Shown: piece by piece, positions 23,781-32,735 of the stretch
Position numbering within the stretch: position 1 is the stretch's first letter
Layout of the letters: every line of letters starts with the position of its first letter
Source: Nonomuraea coxensis DSM 45129
Lineage (GTDB): Bacteria; Actinomycetota; Actinomycetes; Streptosporangiales; Streptosporangiaceae
Length of the DNA stretch: 64,000 nucleotides
Direction: 5' to 3'
Assembly (NCBI RefSeq): GCF_019397265.1
Contig: NZ_CP068985.1
Location: 8,526,501 to 8,590,500, forward strand
Notes under the pieces: generated by a model
Seen by the model: only the letters and a program-made list of their open reading frames with translations
Database searches by the model: none
Told to the model about the DNA's origin: nothing
Made by a program: the position numbers and the translations under genes

Positions 23781-23876
23781 ACTTTCTGTCTACCTGTCCG
23801 GATAAGGGAGTCGAAAGACGCATGGGCAGCTCTTGGGGAAGGCTTTCATCCAACCTCGGTGTGGGAGTCTGGACGG

Positions 23877-24647
23877 GTGACAGCGGCGTGGCCCCGGACG
23901 GAAGTCGTCGAAACGGTCAAGAGGCTCCTGCTACGTCCGGGCGTCGTGACGGAGGGGTTCACCGGCGTCGGCGTCGTGGCGGAGGCCGGCCGCCTGCTGG
24001 TGGTCTTCCGCTGGCGGCGGGATCCCAACACGTACGCCATCGAACTGGACTTCCCGACCGCGCCGGAGAGCCCGTGGACGGGCCTGACCGTGGACTCCGC
24101 CGAGGAGTGGGCCGCGGACGTCGCGTCCCTCCTCATGGAAGAGCTCCTGACCGGGCTGGTCGTGCGCGGCCGCAGGACGGTCAGGGAGGGTCACGTCCTG
24201 CTGGACCGCCGCGCGCCCGAGGCCGTCTGGCCCGCCGGATACCACGTCGGCGAGGTCCATCTCGGCGACGACCCGCTCGACGCCGGCTTCTGGCTGGCCG
24301 ATGCGGGGATGGACGTCAGCGTCCCCCGGCGGCTCATCGCCGGGGCGCGGCTCGTCTGCTGGCTGCAGGCGTACGTCGACAACGACCGCGGGGAGCCCTA
24401 CGTCGGTCACGCGGCCGCGTCCTGGGAGGACGACGGCCGCACCACCGCCCGTCTCGACGTGGCGTACGTCCGGCCCGGCGTCCCGCCGGAGCTGCGCACG
24501 GCGCTGGCGCGGCTCGCGGTCCACGAGGCGGCCGCGGCCGGGGCCGTGAGCGTGGTCACCACGCTCGACGACCCCGGGCTGCGCGGGCTGGGGTTCCGGC
24601 CGGCGGACGGCGGCGGCCTCGTCCTCGGCACCAGGAGCGTCGCCTGA
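23877..24647 (+). CDS. Hypothetical protein
   Basis: The 256-residue soluble protein contains VVETVKRLLLRPGVVTEGF, LLVVFRWRRDPNTYAIELDF, a central RAPEAVWPAGYHVGEVHLGD and a C-terminal half reminiscent of a GNAT fold (GRTTARLDVAYVRPGVPPEL, LARLAVHEAAAAGAVSVVTT, GLRGLGFRPADG). The last part suggests an acetyltransferase-like domain, but the acetyl-CoA P-loop is not clear. The start is the GTG at 23877 with GGGAG upstream; the open frame to 23757 is not needed. It is convergent with a small secreted protein; their stops share a hairpin. Confidence 0.6.
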   Translation: MTAAWPRTEVVETVKRLLLRPGVVTEGFTGVGVVAEAGRLLVVFRWRRDPNTYAIELDFPTAPESPWTGLTVDSAEEWAADVASLLMEELLTGLVVRGRRTVREGHVLLDRRAPEAVWPAGYHVGEVHLGDDPLDAGFWLADAGMDVSVPRRLIAGARLVCWLQAYVDNDRGEPYVGHAAASWEDDGRTTARLDVAYVRPGVPPELRTALARLAVHEAAAAGAVSVVTTLDDPGLRGLGFRPADGGGLVLGTRSVA

Positions 24648-24658
24648 CCGTCAGGCGA
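24640..24658. terminator. Hairpin overlapping convergent stops
   Basis: TCGCCTGAC-C-GTCAGGCGA is a perfect nine-base inverted repeat around a single C. It covers the stop of the plus-strand gene (24645-24647) and abuts the stop of the minus-strand gene (24659). In RNA the tip would open to a small loop. No T-tract follows. Confidence 0.5.
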
Positions 24659-25015
24659 TCACCACTTCTCCCACTCGCTGGTCTTGAAGCACCTGTTCGC
24701 CCAGTACGCGAGTTTCGCCGGGCCGGTCCACCCCACGTAGGGCGCGTGGCCCTGGAGGCACCGCATCTTCTTGATCGTCGTCGGCTCCCACCTGCCGTGG
24801 GAGCAGGCCGGGATGAACTTCTTGACGATCCGCTTGCCGCACAGCCACCGGACGCTGGGGCGAGGCGCGGCCATGACCGTCGCGGAGACGGGCGCCGCCG
24901 CCGTCATGGAGGTCGTCGTGGTGGCGGCCACGGCCGCGTTCGGCGACATGCCGGCCAGGGCCAGCGAGGCCGCGCCCGCGGCGACCACGGTCCCGAGCTT
25001 CACTGCCATCTTCAT
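24659..25015 (-). CDS. Small secreted cysteine-containing protein
   Basis: The 118-residue protein has a Sec signal peptide (MKMAVKLGTVVAAGAASLAL to an AVA-A site near residue 30), a Thr/Ala-rich linker and a basic domain of about 65 residues. The domain has four Cys (WLCGK, PACSHG, MRCLQG, NRCFK) likely forming two disulfides, and many Trp/Lys. I recognise no family. A small toxin, inhibitor or cell-wall-binding peptide would fit, but this is speculation. It starts at the ATG 25015 with AGGAC upstream. Confidence 0.6.
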   Translation of the reverse strand: MKMAVKLGTVVAAGAASLALAGMSPNAAVAATTTTSMTAAAPVSATVMAAPRPSVRWLCGKRIVKKFIPACSHGRWEPTTIKKMRCLQGHAPYVGWTGPAKLAYWANRCFKTSEWEKW

Positions 25016-25119
25016 CCTGCTGTCCTCTCTCTCGTCGTCGCGCCTGTCGGCGTGAGAGAAAGGTAGGGCGGCCGCTGTTGACCTGCTGTTGAGCGCGTGT
25101 TGAGCGGCCGGTTCTCGCC

Positions 25120-27225
25120 TCAGCCGTCCTCGCGGAGCACGGGATGCGCGGCCAGGTAGTCCTGGAGCTCACGGTGACGGAACTGGTAGGCGATCCCGGA
25201 GATCCGCAGCAGCCCCGCGTCATAACACCGGTCCAGGAAACGTCCCAGCCGCCACGGCAGCCGGCCACGCGTCGACACGAGCAGCCCCAGGTAACGGCGC
25301 GACAGCAGGGGCGACCAGGACGCCACGAGGGACATCCCGAACGTCGCGCCCGCGGCGACCGCCGTCACGGCCGGGAGCCCGTCCAGCAGCTCCGCGAACC
25401 AGATGCCCAGCACGAACCCGAACCCCGGCCCGAACGTGAGGGCCGCCACCAGCGTCAGGACGGCGTCGTTCCTGACGATCACTCGCGCGCCGACGCCCCC
25501 GCGGAGGCCGGCGGGATCGCCCTCCCGGCTTCTCCCGCTCGCCATCCCGACGCCGAGCAGGAGGCCGAAAACGGGCGGCACCCACAGCGGCAGGTCGGTG
25601 CCGAACTTCAGGACGACCCCCACCCCCGCCAGCGAGCCGCCCACGGCCGCGAGCGCGCCCTCCACCACGCCGCTCCTGCGGTCACGTACGGCGCGGACCC
25701 CGCGCAGACCGGCCTCGTCCACCGGAGGCCACACCTCCCGCCAGGCCCGGAAAGGCTCCGCCAGCAGGCTCAGCGCCACGGCGCCCGGCAGGAAGAGCAG
25801 CATGAGCGCCGCCACCGTCCGGCCGGACACCTTGCCGTCCACGACGTCGAGCTGCGAGAACACCAGGACGAAGGCGGCGGCGACGACGGCGATCCCCGGA
25901 AGGCAGGTGGCCAGGGCCACCAGCGCGCCGACGGCCCGCGGGCGGTTCCCCGCCAGCGGCCACAGCTCGTGCAGGACGAGATCGGTGCTGGACAGCACCC
26001 GGCCGTGGAACGGCGGCCCGCTCTCGTTCCCGCGCAGATGACCGGCGAGCACCGCCAGCCAGGCGTGGGTCTGCGCGGCCGTCGGCCCCTTCCTGGCCGG
26101 ATCCGCGGCGGCCAGGCGGGCGGGGATGAACAGGCCGAGGAGATGCTCGCGCACGGACGGCTCGTCGGCGAACTCCGTCAGGGCCTGCGGGGAGCGCACG
26201 TAGCGCCCGGTGAGCGGGTCGCGTTCCTCGTAGACGGTGACCGCCAGCGTCAGCCGCCACGGGGTGTCGAGCGCCCCCGCCAGGACGTCGCCGTCGCGGG
26301 TCAGCGCGTCCAGCACCGGCCGCCAGCGGTCCGGGTCCTCCTGGTCCGTGACCGCCTGGATGAACCGCCACGCCTGGTCGCTGGTCACCTCCTCCACGGT
26401 GACGCGGGCGACGCCCCGGGGGGCGGCCCGGTCGGCGACCAGGGCGTCGTACTGGTCCGTACGGCAGGTCACCACCAGGCTGCAGCGCTCCAGCCCGTGC
26501 TCGTAGTCCTCCAGCGCGCGCAGCGCGCGGGCCGCCCGCGACCCGTAGCCCGGCCGGTCCGTCTCGTCCATCTCGTCCAGCCCGTCGATGACGGGCAGGA
26601 TCCTCTCCGCCTCCACGAGCGTGCGCGCGGTCACCGGCTTCAGGCGGAACGCCGTCGTAAGGTGCTGGGCGAGCATCTCCCTCACCGGCAGGTCAGGATC
26701 CAGGCTCGCCGCCGAGATCCGCACCGGTACGGGGTCGCCGGGCCGCCTGCCGCCGAGCAGCTCCAGGATCAGCTCGATCGCGAGGACGGTCTTGCCCGAG
26801 CCCGCCGCGCCGGAGATCACGAGTCGTCGCGGCGCCGGCAGGCCGCGGAAGTAGGCGGCCACGTGCCCCAGGTCGCCGCCCGGCGGAGCGGAGACCGGGC
26901 CGCCCGTCGGCTGGAAGGAGAAGTCGACGTCGATGACGGCGCCCTTGCCCTTGCGGCCCAGCAACTGCGCCCGCTGCGCCTTCTCCTCGGCCAGCACCCG
27001 CCCGGCCAGCAGGATCGCCGCCGCCTCAGGGTCGGTGTCGGCCAGCCGCCGCGCCTGCCACCACGCGAGCACCGCGACCGTGGTGCCGACGAGCGCGAAC
27101 GCCGCGCCGGCCGGGTCCACGTCGCCCGGATACATCGACCACAGCCGCAGCACCGCCGCGACCAGCAGGGCCGTCCCCACCGCCACGCCCGCCCGCGACC
27201 ACCGGGTCCGCGTCCGCCGGTTCAC
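25120..27225 (-). CDS. NACHT-domain NTPase with N- and C-terminal membrane segments
   Basis: The 701-residue STAND-class NTPase has an N-terminal pair of helices (about 13-58), a linker, then the NACHT core. The Walker A is GAAGSGKT (139-146) and the Walker B is ILPVIDGLDEMD (209-220), with a sensor-like SLVVTCRTDQYD at about 255. After a helical region come about eight hydrophobic segments (about 430-640), and a short C-terminal module (FLDRCYDAGLLRISG, YQFRHRELQDYLAAHP). NACHT proteins act in bacterial signalling and phage defence. This one is membrane-bound and lacks a recognisable effector. The GTG start at 27225 overlaps the hydrolase stop (GTGA), so the two genes are coupled. Confidence 0.85.
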   Translation of the reverse strand: MNRRTRTRWSRAGVAVGTALLVAAVLRLWSMYPGDVDPAGAAFALVGTTVAVLAWWQARRLADTDPEAAAILLAGRVLAEEKAQRAQLLGRKGKGAVIDVDFSFQPTGGPVSAPPGGDLGHVAAYFRGLPAPRRLVISGAAGSGKTVLAIELILELLGGRRPGDPVPVRISAASLDPDLPVREMLAQHLTTAFRLKPVTARTLVEAERILPVIDGLDEMDETDRPGYGSRAARALRALEDYEHGLERCSLVVTCRTDQYDALVADRAAPRGVARVTVEEVTSDQAWRFIQAVTDQEDPDRWRPVLDALTRDGDVLAGALDTPWRLTLAVTVYEERDPLTGRYVRSPQALTEFADEPSVREHLLGLFIPARLAAADPARKGPTAAQTHAWLAVLAGHLRGNESGPPFHGRVLSSTDLVLHELWPLAGNRPRAVGALVALATCLPGIAVVAAAFVLVFSQLDVVDGKVSGRTVAALMLLFLPGAVALSLLAEPFRAWREVWPPVDEAGLRGVRAVRDRRSGVVEGALAAVGGSLAGVGVVLKFGTDLPLWVPPVFGLLLGVGMASGRSREGDPAGLRGGVGARVIVRNDAVLTLVAALTFGPGFGFVLGIWFAELLDGLPAVTAVAAGATFGMSLVASWSPLLSRRYLGLLVSTRGRLPWRLGRFLDRCYDAGLLRISGIAYQFRHRELQDYLAAHPVLREDG

Positions 27226-28376
27226 GCCCGGCAGCCGGCCGGAAGCGCGCATCCGGCCAGGAAGTCGCCGACGAGCCGGTCGTAGCGGGCGCGGTCGACG
27301 TTCCACGCCTCCGTGTGCGCGCCGACGGGGAACGGCTCGAACTGGATCTTCCACCCCAGCCGCCGGCCCGTCTCGACGAGGCCGTACGCCTCCTGGATCG
27401 GGTGGTCGGTGTCGGGGACGGTGTGGATCAGCAGCAGCGGCGGCCTGGTCGCCGGCGGGTGGCGGATCAGGCTGAGCCGGTCGGTGTCGACCCCGGTGCG
27501 CCACTCGGTGACCAGGGTCGACAGGCCCGCGACGAAGCCGGGCAGGCCGTTGTTCCTGGCGCCCTGTTCCGCGGTCATCCGTACGTCGATCATGGGTGCG
27601 TCCATGATGACCCGGTCCACCAGTCCGGCGAGCGGCGATCGGGCCAGGAACTGCCCGGCGATCTGGCCGCCCATCGAGGTGCCGTACAGGACGAACCGCC
27701 GCGCCCCCATCGTCTGGGCGTGACGCAGGGCGGCCTCCAGATCGCGCCACTCCGAGTCGCCCAGGTGCAGCAGCCCGTCAGGAGAGGGCGGCGCCCCCTC
27801 GTCGTTGCGGTAGCTGACGGCCATGAAGGGCAGCCCCAGCCGGTGCACCACGGGAAGGATCTTCAGCTGCGCCTTGCGCCGCCCGTTCTGCCCGTGGACG
27901 GCCACCACCCACGTGTCGCCCTTGCCGGGCACCCGCCAGGCCGGCGCCGGCCCGAGCTCGGTCGGCACCATGGTCTCGGTGAAGCCGATCCCCCAGGCGA
28001 CCTCGGGGTCCCCGGGCGGCACGTTGCCGAAGAAGCCGGGGGTGCCGAGCGACGGCACCGCACCGCGCAGCACCCGGCGCGTCACCCGGCCGGGAGCGCG
28101 GGCGACGACGTCGCCCAGCATCGAGTACGCGCCGGTCCACTCCAGCCAGTACGTGCCGGGCCTGCCGGTCTCCGGGGTCTGCTCCAGCGTCACCAGATCA
28201 CCCTCCACGGCGAGCACCCTGGTGTTGCTCGTGCCGTAGTGGACGACCTTGATCCCCTGGTCGCTGCCGTACCAGGCCCCTGCTCCCGCCGCCGCGACGA
28301 GCGCGACGATCACCACCACCCCCGCGAACAACGCCTTCCGCCGCCACCGGGGCCGCCCCGCACCACCGGCAGCCAT
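27222..28376 (-). CDS. Membrane-anchored alpha/beta hydrolase
   Basis: The 384-residue protein has an N-terminal transmembrane anchor (about 14-35, ALFAGVVVIVALVAAAGAG). An extracytoplasmic beta-rich part follows (45-145), then an alpha/beta hydrolase domain with VVAVHGQNG (oxyanion region near 161), nucleophile S234 in YGTSMGGQIAG, a late Asp region (TVPDTDHPIQ) and H in PVGAHTEAW. All three catalytic positions are present. The start chosen is the ATG at 28376 four bases after AAGGAGG; an ATG at 28397 is also possible. It is coupled to the NACHT gene downstream. The substrate is unknown. Confidence 0.85.
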   Translation of the reverse strand: MAAGGAGRPRWRRKALFAGVVVIVALVAAAGAGAWYGSDQGIKVVHYGTSNTRVLAVEGDLVTLEQTPETGRPGTYWLEWTGAYSMLGDVVARAPGRVTRRVLRGAVPSLGTPGFFGNVPPGDPEVAWGIGFTETMVPTELGPAPAWRVPGKGDTWVVAVHGQNGRRKAQLKILPVVHRLGLPFMAVSYRNDEGAPPSPDGLLHLGDSEWRDLEAALRHAQTMGARRFVLYGTSMGGQIAGQFLARSPLAGLVDRVIMDAPMIDVRMTAEQGARNNGLPGFVAGLSTLVTEWRTGVDTDRLSLIRHPPATRPPLLLIHTVPDTDHPIQEAYGLVETGRRLGWKIQFEPFPVGAHTEAWNVDRARYDRLVGDFLAGCALPAGCRA

Positions 28377-28403
28377 CGAACCTCCTTCTCCGATCATGCC
28401 TCA

Positions 28404-28520
28404 CTAGCCCTTGGGCACGCCGAGGAAGAAGGTCAGGTCGAAGTGCTCGACCACCACCTCGCAACTGCCGCAGGGGTCGATGGGCTTTCCGTGGGTGGGG
28501 TGCCGCCCTGCTCCGCACCA
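28404..28520 (-). pseudogene. C-terminal remnant of an unknown gene with CxxC motif
   Basis: Directly upstream of the hydrolase gene, the minus strand reads a protein-like end: GRHPTHGKPIDPCGSCEVV, then VEHFDLTFFLGVPKG and a TAG stop at 28404-28406. No start codon or longer open frame precedes it, so only the last 35-40 residues survive. PCxxC after a conserved HP-H-G-K stretch recalls the cytidine-deaminase-like fold used in some toxins, but this is a weak resemblance. It was probably the first gene of the hydrolase-NACHT operon. Confidence 0.4.
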
Positions 28521-28604
28521 GGAAGACCTTGGGTACGGGCGTGACGGCCTACCCGGCCGCGCACATGGTGCGCCTCCGAACGTTGATGATGAGTGGAAAG
28601 AACC

Positions 28605-28633
28605 TTGAATCGCCTAGTCAAGGCCGATATACA
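28605..28633 (+). promoter_or_regulatory. Probable promoter of the SARP regulator gene
   Basis: TTGAAT (28605-28610) and TATACA (28628-28633) are 17 bases apart, a good match to the principal-sigma consensus for such GC-rich DNA. The gene start is 33 bases downstream. Confidence 0.6.
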
Positions 28634-28665
28634 AGATCGGGCGCGACGCCCAGGATTGGAGCCGC

Positions 28666-31452
28666 ATGGCCGTCGAGTTCCGGCTGTTAGGCAGCATCGA
28701 GGCTCACGTGGACGGCCGTCCGGTCGACGTCGGGCCGGCCCGCCAGCGCAGCCTGCTGGCCGCCCTGCTGGTCGAGCCCGACCAGCCCGTCTCGGCGGAC
28801 CAGCTGGTGGAGCGCGTGTGGGGGGACCGCGCCCCGCACCAGGCCAAAGGGACGCTGCGCACCTATCTCAGCCGGCTGCGCGCCGCCCTCGCCGGCGAGG
28901 CGGAGATCGCCCGCCGCGCCGGCGGGTACGTGCTGACCCTCGACCCGGAGAACGTCGACCTGCACCGCTTCCACCGCTTGGTCGCGAGGGCCCGCTCCGC
29001 CCCGGAGGGCCCGGCGGCCATCGACCTGCTCGACCGGGCCCTCGCGCTGTGGCGGGGGGAGCCCTTCGCCGAGCTGGACACCCCCTGGATCCGCGCCGTC
29101 CGCGCGGAGGTGGAGAACGAGCGGATCGGGGCCGAGCTGGACCGTACGGATCTGCTGCTCCGCCACGGCAGGCACCACGAGCTGCTGGCCACGCTGGCCA
29201 CACAGACCGCCGACCGGCCGCTGGACGAACGCCTGGCCGGGCAGCTCATGCTCGCTCTCTACCGCAACGGCCGCCAGGCCGACGCCCTCGACCGCTACCA
29301 GAGCCTGCGTACCCGCCTGGCCGAGGAGCTCGGCGCGGACCCCAGCCCGCCGCTGCGGCGGCTGCACCAGCAGATCCTGACCGCCGATCCGGCGCTGGCC
29401 GCCCCGGCGGCCGAGCCCCGGGCCGCGCCGGCGCCGGTGCCCCGGCAGCTCCCCGCGCCGCCGAAGCTGTTCACCGGCCGGGCCGAGGAGCTGCGCGCGC
29501 TCACGGCCGCGCAGCACGACCCCGGCGAGCCCGGGGACACCATGGGGATCTGCGCGATCGTGGGGACGGGCGGGATCGGCAAGACCTGGCTCGCCCTGCA
29601 CTGGGCGCACCAGCAGGCCGGCCGGTTCCCCGACGGGCAGTTGTACGTCAACCTCCGCGGCTTCGCCCCCGGCACCCAGCCGGTGTCCCCCGCAGTGGCG
29701 GTCCGCGGCTTCCTCGACGCGCTCGGCGTCGCCCCCGCCGCGATCCCCGCCGATCCGGACGCGCAGGCCGCGCTGTACCGCAGCCTCGTCGCGGGGAAGC
29801 GGCTGCTCGTCGTCCTGGACAACGCGGCCGCCAGCAGCCAGGTGATCTCGCTGCTGCCCGGCGACCCGACGTGCACCGTGCTGGTCACCAGCCGCAACAA
29901 GCTCACCACCCTCGTGGCCGGCCACGGCGCCCGCCTGGTCCTGCTGGACGTGCTCGGCGGGGACGAGGCGCGCGACCTGCTCGCCCGCCACCTCGGCGCC
30001 GACCGGCTCGCCACCGAGCCGGAAGCGGTGGAGGGCCTGCTGCGGGTCTGCGGCAACCTGCCGCTGGCGCTGGGCATCGTCGCCGCCCGGGTCGCCGCCC
30101 ATCCCGGCCTGCCGCTGTCGGTGCTCGCCGAGGAGCTCGCCGATCATTCCGCGTGGCTGGACGCGCTGGACACCGGAGAGGCGGACCTGAGCGTGCGGGC
30201 GGTGTTCTCCTGGTCGTACGACGCCCTCGACACCGGCGCGGCCGCCCTGCTCGGCCTGCTCGGCCTGGCTCCGGGGCCGGACATCAGCCTCGCGGCCGCC
30301 GCGTCCCTGGCCGCGCTGCCCCTCGGCCGGGCCGGCGCGATCCTGCGCAGACTGGACGCCGCGCACCTCATCCAGCAGCATGTGCCCGGCCGCTACCGGA
30401 TGCACGACCTGATCCGCGCGTTCGCCGCCGAGCGGGCCCGCGACGACGTGGCCGAGGACGCCCGCGCCGCCGCCCTGCGCCGGCTGGTCGACTTCTACCT
30501 CCACACCGCGAAGGCCGGCGACCGGCTGCTGCAGCAGCACCGGGAACGCATCGACTTCGACGAACCGGCCGCGGGGTGCCGTCCCGAGCCGTTGCCCGAC
30601 CTGGCCGCGGCCCTGTCGTGGTTCGAGGCGGAGCACGCGTGCCTGCTCGCCGCCCACCGGCTCGCCGCCGACCAGGGGTGGCACTCCTCGGTGTGGCGGC
30701 TGGCCTGGGCGCTGCGCACCTTCCACCGGCGGGGCGGACGCTGGCACGAGGACCTCGCCCTCTGGCAGGTGGGCCTCGCCGCCGCCGAACGGCTCGGCGA
30801 GGTCGCCGCCCGGCTCCAGGCCCACCGGTACCTCGGCATCAACCTGTCCGAGCTGGGCCGGAACGACGAGGCCCGCCACCACCTGGAGCTCGCCCTGACG
30901 CTCGCCGAGCGGAGCGCGGACGCCATGGCGGAGGCCCACGTCCTCATCGGCCTCGGGTGGGCGGAGAAGGCGCGGGGCGACGACCGGCGAGCGGTGGACC
31001 ATCTCACCCGCGCCGCCGGGCTGTACCGCGCCCTCGGCAACCCCGTGTGGGAGGCGGACGCGCTCGCCACCATCGGCTGGTTCCACGCCCAGTCCGGCAG
31101 GCACGACGAGGCGGTGACGCAGTGCGAGACGGCGCTCGGCATCTACCGCAAGCACGACGACCCCGAGGGCGAGGCCGACATGCTGAACAGCCTCGGCTAC
31201 GTCGCCCACGCCGGCGGCAGGCACGCCGACGCGCTCACGCACTACGAGCAGGCCCGCGTCCTGTTCCAGAGCCTCGGCCACTCCTACAGCGAAGCGGACA
31301 CCCTGGACAGGATCGGCCAGGCCCAGGCGGCGCTCGGCCGTCCTGACCAGGCCCGCCGGACCTGGCGTCAGGCCCTCGGCCTCTACCTGGCCCAGCAGCG
31401 CGGCGCGGACGCCGAGCGCGTCCAGGGCCGGCTCGCCGCGCTCACCGAGTGA
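28666..31452 (+). CDS. SARP-type regulator with NB-ARC and TPR domains (AfsR-like)
   Basis: The 928-residue regulator has an OmpR-like winged helix (about 1-95, VEFRLLGSIEAHVDG, QLVERVWGDRAPHQAKGTLR), a bacterial transcriptional activation domain (about 100-245), and an NB-ARC ATPase (about 270-560). The P-loop is GTGGIGKT near residue 300, with RLLVVLDNAA as Walker B and GNLPLALGIVAAR further on. C-terminal TPRs (about 680-925) include DEAVTQCETALGIY and ADALTHYEQARVLF. This is the AfsR/DnrI/RedD architecture that switches on secondary metabolism or stress genes. No biosynthetic cluster adjoins it, so it is probably pleiotropic or acts elsewhere. Confidence 0.93.
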   Translation: MAVEFRLLGSIEAHVDGRPVDVGPARQRSLLAALLVEPDQPVSADQLVERVWGDRAPHQAKGTLRTYLSRLRAALAGEAEIARRAGGYVLTLDPENVDLHRFHRLVARARSAPEGPAAIDLLDRALALWRGEPFAELDTPWIRAVRAEVENERIGAELDRTDLLLRHGRHHELLATLATQTADRPLDERLAGQLMLALYRNGRQADALDRYQSLRTRLAEELGADPSPPLRRLHQQILTADPALAAPAAEPRAAPAPVPRQLPAPPKLFTGRAEELRALTAAQHDPGEPGDTMGICAIVGTGGIGKTWLALHWAHQQAGRFPDGQLYVNLRGFAPGTQPVSPAVAVRGFLDALGVAPAAIPADPDAQAALYRSLVAGKRLLVVLDNAAASSQVISLLPGDPTCTVLVTSRNKLTTLVAGHGARLVLLDVLGGDEARDLLARHLGADRLATEPEAVEGLLRVCGNLPLALGIVAARVAAHPGLPLSVLAEELADHSAWLDALDTGEADLSVRAVFSWSYDALDTGAAALLGLLGLAPGPDISLAAAASLAALPLGRAGAILRRLDAAHLIQQHVPGRYRMHDLIRAFAAERARDDVAEDARAAALRRLVDFYLHTAKAGDRLLQQHRERIDFDEPAAGCRPEPLPDLAAALSWFEAEHACLLAAHRLAADQGWHSSVWRLAWALRTFHRRGGRWHEDLALWQVGLAAAERLGEVAARLQAHRYLGINLSELGRNDEARHHLELALTLAERSADAMAEAHVLIGLGWAEKARGDDRRAVDHLTRAAGLYRALGNPVWEADALATIGWFHAQSGRHDEAVTQCETALGIYRKHDDPEGEADMLNSLGYVAHAGGRHADALTHYEQARVLFQSLGHSYSEADTLDRIGQAQAALGRPDQARRTWRQALGLYLAQQRGADAERVQGRLAALTE

Positions 31453-31537
31453 CCCAGATCACACTCGGTTCCTGTCAGCAATCGAGGCGCTGCCCCGCTC
31501 AACTCACGAAGGGCAAGCGAACCGACAGGAGCTGCTG

Positions 31538-32734
31538 ATGAAGCACCGGATCGTCGTTCTCGGCGCCGGCTATGCCGGGGCCTACGTGGCCGGCAACCTG
31601 GCCCGGCGGCTGTCCCCGGCGGACGCCGGGATCACCGTGGTCAACGCCGAGCCCGACTTCGTCGAGCGGCTGCGGCTGCACCAGCTCGCGGCCGGCCGCC
31701 GGGTCGAGGCCCGCACGCTCGCCGGCGTCTTCGCCGGCACGGGCGTACACCTGCGCCTGGCCCGGGTCACCGCCGTCGATCCCGGGAGCCGGGCCGTCGC
31801 CCTCTCCGACGGCGGCGAGCTCGGCTACGACACGCTTGTGTACGCGCTCGGCAGCCGCGTCGCCGACGGCGGCGTCCCCGGCGCGGCCGAGCACGCCTTC
31901 CACGTCACCAGCCGGCCCGCCGCCCTGCGCCTGCGCGAACGCCTCGACCGCCTGGAAGGGCCGGGCCGGCCGGACGCGGCGCGCGTGCTGGTCGTCGGCG
32001 ACGGGCTGACCGGCATCGAGACCGCCACGGAGCTCGCCGAGTCCCGGCCCGGCCTGTCGGTGACGCTGGTCGCCCGCGGCGAGCTGGGCGCCGCGCTCTC
32101 CCCCGGGGCCCGCGGCCACCTGCGCCGGGCCTGCGACCGGCTGGGCGTCACCGTCCTGGAGCACACCACCGTCGAGGCCGTCGAGGCGGCACGGGTGCTG
32201 TGCGCCGGCGGCACCGCCCTGGCGTCCGACGCCACGGTGTGGGCGGCCGGGTTCGCGGTCGATCCTCTCGCCGCCGCCGGCGGGCTGGAGGTCGCGGCGA
32301 ACGGTCAGATCCTCGTCGACCGCACCATGCGCGCTCTCTCGCACCCCGACGTCTACGCCGTCGGCGACAGCGCCCACGCCATCGGCGACAACGGCCTGCC
32401 GCTGCCGATGTCCTGCGCCTCGGCCGGCTTCACCGGCCTCCAGGCCACGAGCGCGATCATGGCGCGGCTGACCGGACGCGAGGTCCCCGTCAACAAGCTC
32501 GTCTACGTGGGCAACCACATCAGTCTCGGACGGCGGGACGCGATCCTGCAGCCCGTGGACGGCGAGGCGCGGGCGAAGCGGGCGTACGTGGGCGGGAGGA
32601 AGGCCGCGCGGGTCAAGGCGGGCATCCTCACGATGTCGCTGTGGAGCATCGCGCACCCGACCTTCGGCCTGCCCAGGCGCAGGCGCCGCCTGGCCGCCGC
32701 CAAGGACGTCCCCTCCGGGAGGGTGGCCGCTTAG
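31538..32734 (+). CDS. NAD(P)/FAD-dependent oxidoreductase
   Basis: The 398-residue flavoprotein resembles type II NADH dehydrogenase/ferredoxin-reductase proteins. The FAD-binding VVLGAGYAGAYVAGNLARRL lies at the N-terminus, the NAD-binding VLVVGDGLTGIETATELAE near residue 150, and the FAD-contacting VYAVGDSAHAIGDNG near 275. The C-terminal part is basic. The start at 31538 follows GGAGCTGCTG. It is followed, one base after its stop, by a SigJ-type sigma factor. This pair is found in many actinomycetes and suggests that the sigma factor controls the oxidoreductase or senses its product. Confidence 0.9.
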   Translation: MKHRIVVLGAGYAGAYVAGNLARRLSPADAGITVVNAEPDFVERLRLHQLAAGRRVEARTLAGVFAGTGVHLRLARVTAVDPGSRAVALSDGGELGYDTLVYALGSRVADGGVPGAAEHAFHVTSRPAALRLRERLDRLEGPGRPDAARVLVVGDGLTGIETATELAESRPGLSVTLVARGELGAALSPGARGHLRRACDRLGVTVLEHTTVEAVEAARVLCAGGTALASDATVWAAGFAVDPLAAAGGLEVAANGQILVDRTMRALSHPDVYAVGDSAHAIGDNGLPLPMSCASAGFTGLQATSAIMARLTGREVPVNKLVYVGNHISLGRRDAILQPVDGEARAKRAYVGGRKAARVKAGILTMSLWSIAHPTFGLPRRRRRLAAAKDVPSGRVAA

Positions 32735-32735
32735 G

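Noticed and set aside
25144..27285. A 713-codon plus-strand ORF opposite the NACHT gene
   Set aside because: Arg/Gln/His-rich antisense shadow; the minus strand carries the intact Walker motifs.
28593..31346. Long ORFs on both strands overlapping the SARP gene
   Set aside because: Both are shifted-frame or antisense shadows of the 928-residue regulator, whose domains are recognisable from start to end.
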